NCBI GenBank assembly: GCA_003695835.1
Contig: RFHN01000150.1
Span: forward strand, 1 to 31,775
Reading direction: 5' to 3'
From: Armatimonadota bacterium
Lineage (GTDB): Bacteria; Armatimonadota; Fimbriimonadia; Fimbriimonadales; ATM1
Length of the DNA stretch: 31,775 nucleotides
Numbering within the stretch: the stretch's first letter is position 1; every line of letters starts with the position of its first letter. Made by a program: the position numbers and the translations under genes. Shown here piece after piece: positions 7,127-13,891 of the stretch. A model generated the notes under the pieces. It saw only the letters and a program-made list of their open reading frames with translations. It did not search any database and had not been told where the DNA came from.

Positions 7127-8229
7127 GCTCGCGCGCTCTCCTTCATCACTTCCTCCAGCGCTTGCTCGAAGCGTTGGAGTTCCTCATCCGTGCCGACGGA
7201 CACCCGGATACAGTTAGGGCAGCCAAAGATGTCGCCACCACGAATCACTACGCCGCGGCGCAGAAGGGCGTGGCAAAGCCCGGCGGTCTCAAAGGGAAAC
7301 TCCGCCCACACGAAGTTTGCGTGGCTCTCGTACACTTTCGCGCCCTGCCCCTGGAGGATGGCGCTGAGTCGTTCAATCCCTCGTCGGTTCACTTCCATGC
7401 TCTTGCGCAGGTGATCCTCGTCGTCGAGCGCGGCAATCGCGGCCGCCTGTGCAAGCACATTGACGTTGAACGGTTCCCTTACCCGCTCAACCGCCTCGAC
7501 CCAGTCCTGCGGCCCGATCAGATACCCGACCCTCAACCCTGCGAGCGCGTACGTCTTGCTAAACGTCCGGAGACCGATCACCCTGTGCCCCGCCTCGAGC
7601 AACGTGCTGCTCGTGAGATAGTCGTCGCTTTCGCAAAACTCGTGGTACGCTTCGTCCAAGACGATGACGCAGCGATCCTGGTTCCGTTCCACGAAGGCTC
7701 GGAGGTCCGCCCCTGAGACGATCGTTCCGGTCGGGTTATTCGGGTTGGCGATGAAAACGAGGCGCGTGGTGTCGTCAATCGCCGCTTCCATTGCCGCGAG
7801 GTCGTGCTTCGCGTCGCCATCGAGAGGAACGAGCCGCAACTCCGCGTCGGCGAGGTGAGCGGCGGCGTAGTAGCGGACGAAGGAAGGCGTTGCAGCCACA
7901 ACGGAGTCGCCCGCATTTAAAAAGGAGACGCCAAGGTAGTGGATCAGCTCATCGCTACCGTTGCCGACGCAGATCTGCGTCTTCGGTAGGTGGAGACGCC
8001 GACTGAGCGCATCTTTGAGATCGGCGGCTGCGGCGTCCGGATACAGGTGCACGCGGTCGGCGAGCTCTCGAATGGCTTGAACGGCTCTGGGGGACGGGCC
8101 CAACGGGTTCTCGTTGCTCGCGAGCTTCACGACATCGCGGATTCCGAATTCGCGTTGAACCTCTTCGATCGGCTTCCCTGGGGAGTAAGGCTTTAGGTTC
8201 GCCAGGCAGGACCGCGGGCTGGTAGGCAT
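7123..8229 (-). CDS. hisC: Histidinol-phosphate / aromatic aminotransferase, PLP-dependent
   Basis: This is a 368-residue class I/II aminotransferase. Visible signatures are NPLGPSPRA near residue 42, the substrate and PLP-binding NPNNPTG motif, the DEAYHEF motif, the PLP lysine in TFSKTYALAGLRVGY (about residue 225), and a C-terminal arginine in VSVGTDEE context (RVSVGT). HisC enzymes convert imidazole-acetol phosphate to histidinol phosphate with glutamate. In several bacteria a HisC paralogue also makes phenylalanine and tyrosine. The four-base overlap with aroF and the absence of other his genes here make an aromatic role at least as likely. No strong ribosome site precedes ATG 8229. It is the first gene of a three-gene operon. 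Confidence 0.92.
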   Translation of the reverse strand: MPTSPRSCLANLKPYSPGKPIEEVQREFGIRDVVKLASNENPLGPSPRAVQAIRELADRVHLYPDAAAADLKDALSRRLHLPKTQICVGNGSDELIHYLGVSFLNAGDSVVAATPSFVRYYAAAHLADAELRLVPLDGDAKHDLAAMEAAIDDTTRLVFIANPNNPTGTIVSGADLRAFVERNQDRCVIVLDEAYHEFCESDDYLTSSTLLEAGHRVIGLRTFSKTYALAGLRVGYLIGPQDWVEAVERVREPFNVNVLAQAAAIAALDDEDHLRKSMEVNRRGIERLSAILQGQGAKVYESHANFVWAEFPFETAGLCHALLRRGVVIRGGDIFGCPNCIRVSVGTDEELQRFEQALEEVMKESARA

Positions 8230-8260
8230 GCCGGGATTTTGGCAAATCCGGCAATGGTAC

Positions 8261-8289
8261 TTGTGATTTCCGCGAGACCTGCCGACAAT
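8261..8289 (+). promoter_or_regulatory. Sigma-70-type promoter for the flagellar hook operon
   Basis: TTGTGA at 8261-8266 and GACAAT at 8284-8289 are separated by exactly 17 bases, upstream of fliK. A strong AAGGAGG follows at 8312-8318. The layout suggests vegetative sigma rather than sigma-28 or sigma-54 control. Confidence 0.5.
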
Positions 8290-8326
8290 TCAGTCGGGAA
8301 CGAATCCTTTCAAGGAGGTGCAAACC

Positions 8327-9970
8327 ATGCAAGTCAACCTTGCAGCCACAGCTCTAACGGCGCTCGGCATCGATCCGAGCAGCCGAGCGGCTGGGCAACC
8401 CACGGATGTCGCGACCGTCGCCGCTACGGAGGCCGCCGCGATGAGCGTCCCGAGCAAGGAGGAGCAGAAGCTGGACAGCGCTCTTGCGTCCGCCCTCTCC
8501 GCTCTGATGACGCAAGTCGCCGCGTCCTCTCCGAAGCAAACGGAGGCTGCGGCAGTCCAACCGATCGTCCCTGAGACGGAGGCGGCGAAGACCCCCTCCG
8601 CTACGTCCGTTGCGCTGGATACGAAGTCGGACCTCGCGTCTGTCGGCACCACCGCGGCCGGAACACCGGTCGCCGAGCCACAGCAGCCGCTGGAGACTTC
8701 TGTGCGCGAGGTCTCGACGGTTCCTCCGCACGACAGCGATGCGCCGGACTCGCCGCTGCCAGCCTTCGAGCCAAAACCCACGGAGGTGAAGGCGGCGTCA
8801 GAGACCAGCGCGGACACCGACCTTTCTGCGATCGCCGAGCGCTTCGCAAAGGAAGTCGCCTCTCGGTTAGAGAAGGCTTCTCCGACCCGCGAAAAGGCTC
8901 CGGCAGAGCGCGCACCCGACAAGACCCAAGCGGCCGAGAATCTGCCGCCGACGCTGAAGCGACTTCTGTCGCATCTGCCTTCTGAGGTGCGGGAACTCTT
9001 CACGACGCTCCGCGGCATGTCTCAGCGCATGCTTCGCGACGGAGCCTCTTTCAACGAGGTTGCCGCTGCGTTCCGTGCAGCTCTGAAGTCAACCGTTCGG
9101 TACGCGCACACGATCGAGGTTGCGACGCAAGTGCGGTCACGGCCGGACGTCGCGAACTCAGCGACCACGGCTGCGCACGCTGCGAGCGAAGCTGCCAACC
9201 AAACGGCGCGTTCGACCGAAGCAGCTGACAACCCGCTTGCGGGCATCTTCAGCAAGCGCGGCGAGAAGATCAGCCCGATGGCCCCGACGGCGATCGGCGA
9301 CGTCGTCCCGACAACCGCGAAGACCGAGGCTGCCAAGGCCCCCGAAGTCATCACCGACGTGCGCACGCTCCGACTCCAGGAACTGGCGTCGGAGGTCGGG
9401 CACATCGGGCGAGACGACCAGGGCCGGGAGGATGGCGCGGTCAAGCCAGCGACCAAGACGGAGGCCGCCGACGCACACGGCGCCCCCTTCTCCGTGCGCG
9501 ACTTGCCCTCTCACACCCAACCGGACACCGTAGCCAAGGCGAGCACCGAGGCGCGATTCCAAGAGGTGGCCACGAAGGTCCTGGAGCAGGCGTCGGAACT
9601 CGCGGCCCAGGGCGGCAAGCGAACGCTCACCGTTCGCCTCGACCCACCCGAGCTGGGCACGGTGGACATCACGATCCACTCGCGCGGATCGAAAGTGGAG
9701 GCGCACATCGTGGCGGCCAATTCCGAGGTTCGCTTCGCAGTCGAAGGCAACCGGCAGGCGCTGACCGAGGCGCTGGCGCGCCACGGCCTCGAGCTGAGCA
9801 GCCTGCTCGTCGGCAGCGACCGGCCGGGCGGCGGATCCTCGCGTCACACGGAGGCTGCGTTCCAGCCTCCGGCCTACCGCTTCGAGCCGGAGGCAGCGCT
9901 GACCGAGGCAGTGTCGCGATCAGCCGCGCGCTGGGCGTGGCAGGTCGGGGCGCTCGACTACGTCATTTAG
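8327..9970 (+). CDS. fliK: Flagellar hook-length control protein FliK
   Basis: FliK is an exported molecular ruler that sets hook length and switches the flagellar export apparatus from hook to filament substrates. The protein has 547 residues. About residues 1-410 are low-complexity, Ala/Thr/Glu/Pro-rich linker with many TEAA motifs, as expected for a disordered ruler. The C-terminal Flg_hook domain (about 415-510) shows LTVRLDPPELGTVDITI and the following VEAHIVA strand and REALTEALARHGLEL-like helix. I chose ATG 8327 because AAGGAGG at 8312-8318 is eight bases away; the upstream GTG at 8318 lies inside that motif. Overall sequence is poorly conserved, so the call rests on the C-terminal domain and the neighbours flgD and flgE. 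Confidence 0.88.
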   Translation: MQVNLAATALTALGIDPSSRAAGQPTDVATVAATEAAAMSVPSKEEQKLDSALASALSALMTQVAASSPKQTEAAAVQPIVPETEAAKTPSATSVALDTKSDLASVGTTAAGTPVAEPQQPLETSVREVSTVPPHDSDAPDSPLPAFEPKPTEVKAASETSADTDLSAIAERFAKEVASRLEKASPTREKAPAERAPDKTQAAENLPPTLKRLLSHLPSEVRELFTTLRGMSQRMLRDGASFNEVAAAFRAALKSTVRYAHTIEVATQVRSRPDVANSATTAAHAASEAANQTARSTEAADNPLAGIFSKRGEKISPMAPTAIGDVVPTTAKTEAAKAPEVITDVRTLRLQELASEVGHIGRDDQGREDGAVKPATKTEAADAHGAPFSVRDLPSHTQPDTVAKASTEARFQEVATKVLEQASELAAQGGKRTLTVRLDPPELGTVDITIHSRGSKVEAHIVAANSEVRFAVEGNRQALTEALARHGLELSSLLVGSDRPGGGSSRHTEAAFQPPAYRFEPEAALTEAVSRSAARWAWQVGALDYVI

Positions 9971-9979
9971 GAGGAATCT

Positions 9980-10378
9980 ATGGAGATACCCGGAACTCGT
10001 AACGACTACATCCTTCCGGACCCTCCCGCCCAACGGGAGACGTTTCTGGATCAGAGCGCGTTCCTGAAGTTGCTGACGGTTCAGTTGGCAACCCAGGATC
10101 CGCTCCAGCCGATGAACGACCGTGACTTCTTCGCGCAGCTCGCGCAGATGGGCATGGTGCAGGGGCTGGACCGGCTTCAGCGTAACCTATCGCTGACGCA
10201 GGGGGCTTCGCTCATCGGCAAACGGGTTGAGGTTTCCGTCCCATTCGCCGAAGATATCGGTGGAAATACGGTGACGGGAACGGTCGAGTCTGTGGTCGTG
10301 GATAACAACCGCGTGTACGTGGTTGTGAACGGCGGCCGCTACCCGATCGAGAACATCGTCACGATCCTACCGGAGTGA
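9980..10378 (+). CDS. flgD: Flagellar hook assembly (capping) protein FlgD
   Basis: FlgD forms the temporary cap on which hook subunits polymerise, outside the cell. This is a short 132-residue form. The N-terminal part carries the family signature QSAFLKLLTVQLATQDPLQP followed by MNDRDFFAQLAQMGMVQGL. The C-terminal half contains a strand-rich IGKRVEV and VTGTVESVVVDNNRVYVVVNG segment. Longer relatives add an Fn3-like domain that is absent here, as in the Bacillus-type YlxG/FlgD proteins. A GGAGG eight bases upstream supports ATG 9980. It lies nine bases after fliK and overlaps the region of the next start. Confidence 0.93.
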   Translation: MEIPGTRNDYILPDPPAQRETFLDQSAFLKLLTVQLATQDPLQPMNDRDFFAQLAQMGMVQGLDRLQRNLSLTQGASLIGKRVEVSVPFAEDIGGNTVTGTVESVVVDNNRVYVVVNGGRYPIENIVTILPE

Positions 10379-10380
10379 AG

Positions 10381-10767
10381 ATGAGCGAACCGATCCTCAA
10401 TCCGAAAGTTCAGGAACTCGTCCACGGGACACAGGTCGCGCCGCAGAGATCTGCGACACAACCGAAACCCGCTCAGGGCGAAAAGACGTTTTCCCAGGTC
10501 CTCGAAGAGCAACAGGGTCTCCGACTCTCGGGCCACGCGGCAACGCGCCTCAAGAGCCGGAATATCCAGCTCGGAGCGGAAGACTGGGAGCGCATTCGAG
10601 AAGGGGTGGACCGCGCAGCCAGCAAAGGAAGCCGCGAGAGCCTCATTCTCATGAACGACGTTGCTTTGGTCGTCAGCGTGAAGAACCGTACGGTGATCAC
10701 CGCTGTCGCGAAGGAGCAACTGAGGGAGAACGTGTTCACGAACATTGACAGCGCCGTCATTCTGTAA
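10381..10767 (+). CDS. Flagellar operon protein, TIGR02530 type
   Basis: The product is 128 residues. The C-terminal two thirds match the small protein found between flgD and flgE in many Gram-positive-type flagellar operons: LSGHAATRLKSRNI, then an amphipathic helix, SLILMNDVALVVSVKNRT, and NVFTNIDSAVIL at the end. Its precise job is not established; the conserved position in the hook operon points to hook assembly or regulation. I chose ATG 10381, three bases after the flgD stop, because GGAG lies five bases before it. The GTG at 10375 overlapping the flgD stop is possible. A 113-base stretch follows before flgE; it holds an A-rich leader and weak inverted repeats but no gene I can support. 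Confidence 0.85.
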   Translation: MSEPILNPKVQELVHGTQVAPQRSATQPKPAQGEKTFSQVLEEQQGLRLSGHAATRLKSRNIQLGAEDWERIREGVDRAASKGSRESLILMNDVALVVSVKNRTVITAVAKEQLRENVFTNIDSAVIL

Positions 10768-10880
10768 GGTTGCCGGACCCGCGTCCGCTTCAGCGGCCGG
10801 GAGGCGCCCCATGGCTCTCGACAGATGACGTTGCTGTCTCCATACCACAAAAAACAACAAACTATGGAGGTGCAACTGAA

Positions 10881-12161
10881 ATGCTTCAAGCCTTGCTTGC
10901 TGGCGTAGCCAGCATTCGCGCGCAGCAAACGCGCATGAACGTCATCAGCAACAACCTGGCCAACGTCAACACGACCGCGTTCAAGAGCAGCCGCGTTACG
11001 TTCCAGGAGATCGTCGCCCAAACGATTCGCGGCGCGAGCCGTCCGCAGCCGGGCAGTATCGGCGGTACGAACCCCGTCCAGTACGGCCTTGGTGTCGCGG
11101 TGGCGGGAACGGACACGAACCTCGATCAGGGTTCGCTGCAGTCCACGAACCGTCAGACGGACCTCGCGATCCAGGGAACAGGCTTCTTCCTCGTTTCGAA
11201 CGGCGAACGGATCGCCTACACGCGAGACGGCGCCTTCGACCTGGACGCAGAAGGGTCGCTCGTCATGCGAAGCACGGGAGAAAAACTGCTCGGATGGCCG
11301 GCTGACCAGGACGGAAACGTGGATACCGGCATTCCGATTGACGCAGCGAGCAGCATCCGAATCCCCATCGGACAGCTCAACGCCGTGCAGGCAACGACCC
11401 AAGCCGGGTTCTCCGGCAACTTGGACTCAAACGCAGGGCCGACAGCCGTATGGCAGACCCGGTTCCGCGTCTACGACACGTTGGGATCTCCCCACGACAT
11501 TGACATCGAGTTCAACAACCACACGTTGAATCCGCCGAGCCCGCCGGCGCCCGCTGGCGCTGTGGCGAGCTGGGATTGGGTCGCCACCGAAAACGGTAAC
11601 CCGGTCGGATCGTCGTCTACGACCGGCGAACCCCTCTACTTCGACGCAGATGGCAACCTGATCAACGCAGGGGCTGCTCAGGACCTCGACATCCCGGGAT
11701 CCGGCGGCTCCCCGAACTTCGCCGTTCGGTTGAACTTCGACGACATCACTCAACTCGCTACGGCGAGCCAAGTCCAGCTCGCAAGCCAGAACGGCTTCCC
11801 GCCCGGTTCGTTGGCGAACTTCTCGATCGGCGTGGACGGCACGATCACCGGCCTCTTCACGAACGGCCTTACGCGGGCGCTGGCTCGCATCGCGATGGCG
11901 ATCTTCTCGAACCCGGCCGGTCTGGAGCGCGTCGGAAACAACCTCTGGCGCGCGACGGACAACTCCGGCGTCGCCACGATCGGGTCGCCTCGTTCCGGCG
12001 GACGCGGGGGCATCACGGCCGGCTTCCTCGAGCAGTCGAACGTGGACATCGGAAACGAGTTCACCGAACTCATCGTCACGCAACGGGGGTTCCAGGCGAA
12101 CACTCGAATCGTCACGACTGTGGACGAGATGCTGCAAGATCTGATGAACATGAAGCGGTAA
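10881..12161 (+). CDS. flgE: Flagellar hook protein FlgE
   Basis: FlgE is the subunit of the flexible hook that links the flagellar rod to the filament. The 426-residue protein has the rod/hook N-terminal signature (ISNNLANVNTTAFKSSRVTF, about 20-39). A Gly/Asn-rich beta domain with DLAIQGTGFFLV and a FlgE-specific middle (FRVYDTLGSPHDIDIEFNN) follows. The C-terminal hook motif SNVDIGNEFTELIVTQRGFQ with VDEMLQDLMNMKR closes it. Both terminal helices are intact. Start ATG 10881 has GGAGG ten bases upstream; an out-of-frame ATG at 10864 is ignored. The gene ends the operon before the hairpin at 12184-12213. Confidence 0.95.
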   Translation: MLQALLAGVASIRAQQTRMNVISNNLANVNTTAFKSSRVTFQEIVAQTIRGASRPQPGSIGGTNPVQYGLGVAVAGTDTNLDQGSLQSTNRQTDLAIQGTGFFLVSNGERIAYTRDGAFDLDAEGSLVMRSTGEKLLGWPADQDGNVDTGIPIDAASSIRIPIGQLNAVQATTQAGFSGNLDSNAGPTAVWQTRFRVYDTLGSPHDIDIEFNNHTLNPPSPPAPAGAVASWDWVATENGNPVGSSSTTGEPLYFDADGNLINAGAAQDLDIPGSGGSPNFAVRLNFDDITQLATASQVQLASQNGFPPGSLANFSIGVDGTITGLFTNGLTRALARIAMAIFSNPAGLERVGNNLWRATDNSGVATIGSPRSGGRGGITAGFLEQSNVDIGNEFTELIVTQRGFQANTRIVTTVDEMLQDLMNMKR

Positions 12162-12183
12162 TCGCCCACACATCCGCTCGCAA

Positions 12184-12213
12184 GAGCCTCCCGTCCGTGC
12201 GGGCGGGGGGCTC
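12184..12213 (+). terminator. Terminator-like hairpin after flgE
   Basis: A 13-bp stem (two G-U pairs) closes a GTGC loop at 12197-12200. It lies 22 bases after the flgE stop. The downstream T-run is weak, so efficiency is uncertain. It could also insulate mqnE, whose -10 box starts 16 bases later. Confidence 0.55.
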
Positions 12214-12229
12214 GCTTGCCAAGGCGGTC

Positions 12230-12235
12230 TATAAT
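12230..12235 (+). promoter_or_regulatory. Consensus -10 box TATAAT before mqnE
   Basis: A perfect TATAAT ends seven bases before ATG 12243. There is no ribosome binding site and no room for one, so the transcript would begin at or next to the start codon. No -35 hexamer is seen at the normal distance, where the hairpin stem lies. Confidence 0.5.
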
Positions 12236-12242
12236 AGTGGCC

Positions 12243-13397
12243 ATGACAGCCCTCGCACGAGAGTTCACGGGCATCGAGGACATCCGCGAAAAGGTGGAAC
12301 GCGGCGAGCGATTGAGTTTCGAAGACGGTGTCCGGCTCTACCGTCACCCGAACCTAAGCGAAGTAGGCGCCCTTGCCAACCTGGTGCGAGAGCGCAAGCA
12401 CGGCGACAAGGCGTACTACGTTCGCAATCAACACATCAATTACACGAACATCTGCAACAAGTTCTGCAAATTCTGCTCGTTTTATGCCAAGAAGGGAGGT
12501 CCTGAACCGTACGAGATGAGCCTCGAAGAGGTTCGCCGAGTGGTTCGGAAATACAAGGACATCCGCATTACGGAGATCCACAGCGTCGGCGGAATCAATC
12601 CTCGGATTCCGTACGAGTATTACCTCGACTTCATTCGCGTGATCAAAGAGGAGCGCCCCGGCATACACGTGAAGGCGTTTACGGCGGTGGAGATCGTTCA
12701 GATCGCCGAGGTCGGCAAGAAATCCATCGAGGAAACACTGGCCGATCTCAAGGAAGCAGGCCTCGACAGCCTCCCCGGAGGGGGCATCGAGGTTTTGAGC
12801 GACCGCGTTCACCGAGAACTCTTCGGCCGGAAGTTGAACGGCGAAGAGTGGAAACGCGTGGCGCGAGCGGCCGCAGCGCTGGGCCTGCCTCAGTACGCGA
12901 CTATGTTGTATGGGCACATCGAAACGGTGGAAGAGCGCGTGGACCACCTCATCCAATTACGCGAACTTCAGGATGAGACGGGACACTTTCTTTGCATGAC
13001 GCCTCTTTCCTTCCACCCCGAGAAGACCGAACTCGAGCACATCCCTATGCCCACGGGCGAGATGGACCTGCGGAACATCGCGGTCTCGAGACTTCTGCTG
13101 GACAACTTCGACCACATCAAGAGCTTCTGGATCATGAACACGCCGGCCATCACGCAAATCGCACTCTGGTACGGAGCCGACGATTGCGACGGCACGGTGC
13201 TCGAGTACGAAATCACGTATGAGCCTGGCAAGTACGGCTACAAGAACCAAGCCCTGACTCCGGAAAACATGCGCTACATGATTCGCGAAGCCGGGCGCAC
13301 GCCCGTCGAACGCGACAGCCATTACAACGAGATTCCGTATGACGAGGAAGACGACACACCCCGCGGGTCTCGCATTCCCCTTCCGGTCGTGGGCTGA
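12243..13397 (+). CDS. mqnE: Aminofutalosine synthase (radical SAM), menaquinone pathway
   Basis: MqnE joins SAM-derived adenosyl to 3-(1-carboxyvinyloxy)benzoate to give 6-amino-6-deoxyfutalosine in the futalosine route to menaquinone. The protein is 384 residues. The radical-SAM cluster motif is Cys71, Cys75 and Cys78 (CNKFCKFC), preceded by NQHINYTNI, and a GGINPRIPYEYYLDF segment and a LPGGGIEVLSD motif follow, all typical of MqnE rather than MqnC. Start ATG 12243 lies seven bases after a TATAAT box. No other mqn gene is in the window, as is common because the genes are scattered. It converges with the small secreted gene at 13402, with four bases between stops. Confidence 0.93.
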   Translation: MTALAREFTGIEDIREKVERGERLSFEDGVRLYRHPNLSEVGALANLVRERKHGDKAYYVRNQHINYTNICNKFCKFCSFYAKKGGPEPYEMSLEEVRRVVRKYKDIRITEIHSVGGINPRIPYEYYLDFIRVIKEERPGIHVKAFTAVEIVQIAEVGKKSIEETLADLKEAGLDSLPGGGIEVLSDRVHRELFGRKLNGEEWKRVARAAAALGLPQYATMLYGHIETVEERVDHLIQLRELQDETGHFLCMTPLSFHPEKTELEHIPMPTGEMDLRNIAVSRLLLDNFDHIKSFWIMNTPAITQIALWYGADDCDGTVLEYEITYEPGKYGYKNQALTPENMRYMIREAGRTPVERDSHYNEIPYDEEDDTPRGSRIPLPVVG

Positions 13398-13401
13398 TTC
13401 G

Positions 13402-13842
13402 TTATTTCTTCGTAATCTTCACTGAGATCATCCGCTGGCCGGAGATGTTCGGCGCCATGATATCGAGAATCTGATCGCGGAACTCGAACCGGAGCTTGAG
13501 CTTTCTGCCGTCAATGAAGTACTCGCCCTCCGCGGTGCGGATCATGGGGTCCCGGCCGCGCGGCGGTGTTGTCTCGATGCTCGGGTCGTCGTCCATGTTG
13601 TCGTTGAAGGTGAGGTCCAGAGTAACGCGCCAGCGATCCTGCGCATCCGTGAACACATGCCCGAGTGTCAACCAGACCTCCCGCTCGACCGTCGGCAGCT
13701 TGACCTTCCCGTAGGCAAAGTCTCCGGTCTTGGCCTTGACCAGCTCCACCGGCTTCTTCCACACCAGCTTGGTGAACCCCTTGGGCGGATCCTGGACGGC
13801 GGGCCCGAAAAGTGCGAGAGAGGCGACGATTCCAGCCAACAT
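13402..13842 (-). CDS. Small secreted protein of unknown function (146 aa)
   Basis: I recognise no family. The product begins with a short hydrophobic signal (MLAGIVASLALFGPAVQ, likely cut near residue 17). A strand-rich, charged domain of about 125 residues follows, with GDFAYGKVKLPTVEREVWLT, a LTFNDNMDDDPS acidic segment and a basic C-terminus. It has no Cys after the signal and no enzyme motif, and a small beta fold seems likely. The start is chosen at ATG 13842 because the signal peptide begins there and a TACAAT box ends six bases before it, again without a ribosome site. It is divergent from uvrA, 49 bases apart. Confidence 0.7.
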   Translation of the reverse strand: MLAGIVASLALFGPAVQDPPKGFTKLVWKKPVELVKAKTGDFAYGKVKLPTVEREVWLTLGHVFTDAQDRWRVTLDLTFNDNMDDDPSIETTPPRGRDPMIRTAEGEYFIDGRKLKLRFEFRDQILDIMAPNISGQRMISVKITKK

Positions 13843-13848
13843 ACGAGT

Positions 13849-13881
13849 ATTGTATCCGACTCGACGCCCAACCGGTACAAT
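13849..13881. promoter_or_regulatory. Divergent -10 boxes for the 146-aa gene and uvrA
   Basis: On the minus strand TACAAT (13854-13849) ends six bases before ATG 13842. On the plus strand TACAAT (13876-13881) ends ten bases before ATG 13892, with TTGTAT at 13850-13855 as a possible but widely spaced (20 bases) -35. The two boxes share a 49-base interval. I see no LexA-type palindrome here. Confidence 0.4.
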
Positions 13882-13891
13882 TCGAGAAAGA

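Noticed and set aside
10768..10880. A small gene or separate promoter in the gap before flgE
   Set aside because: The gap has an A-rich leader and weak inverted repeats (GACAG...CTGTC) but no frame with a start signal and no convincing promoter pair.
11427..12347. A 306-codon minus-strand frame opposite flgE
   Set aside because: It is a shadow of flgE and the mqnE start; no start signal and no domain.
13843..13891. LexA-type SOS box upstream of uvrA
   Set aside because: I looked for an inverted repeat in the 49-base interval and found none beyond the two -10-like boxes.
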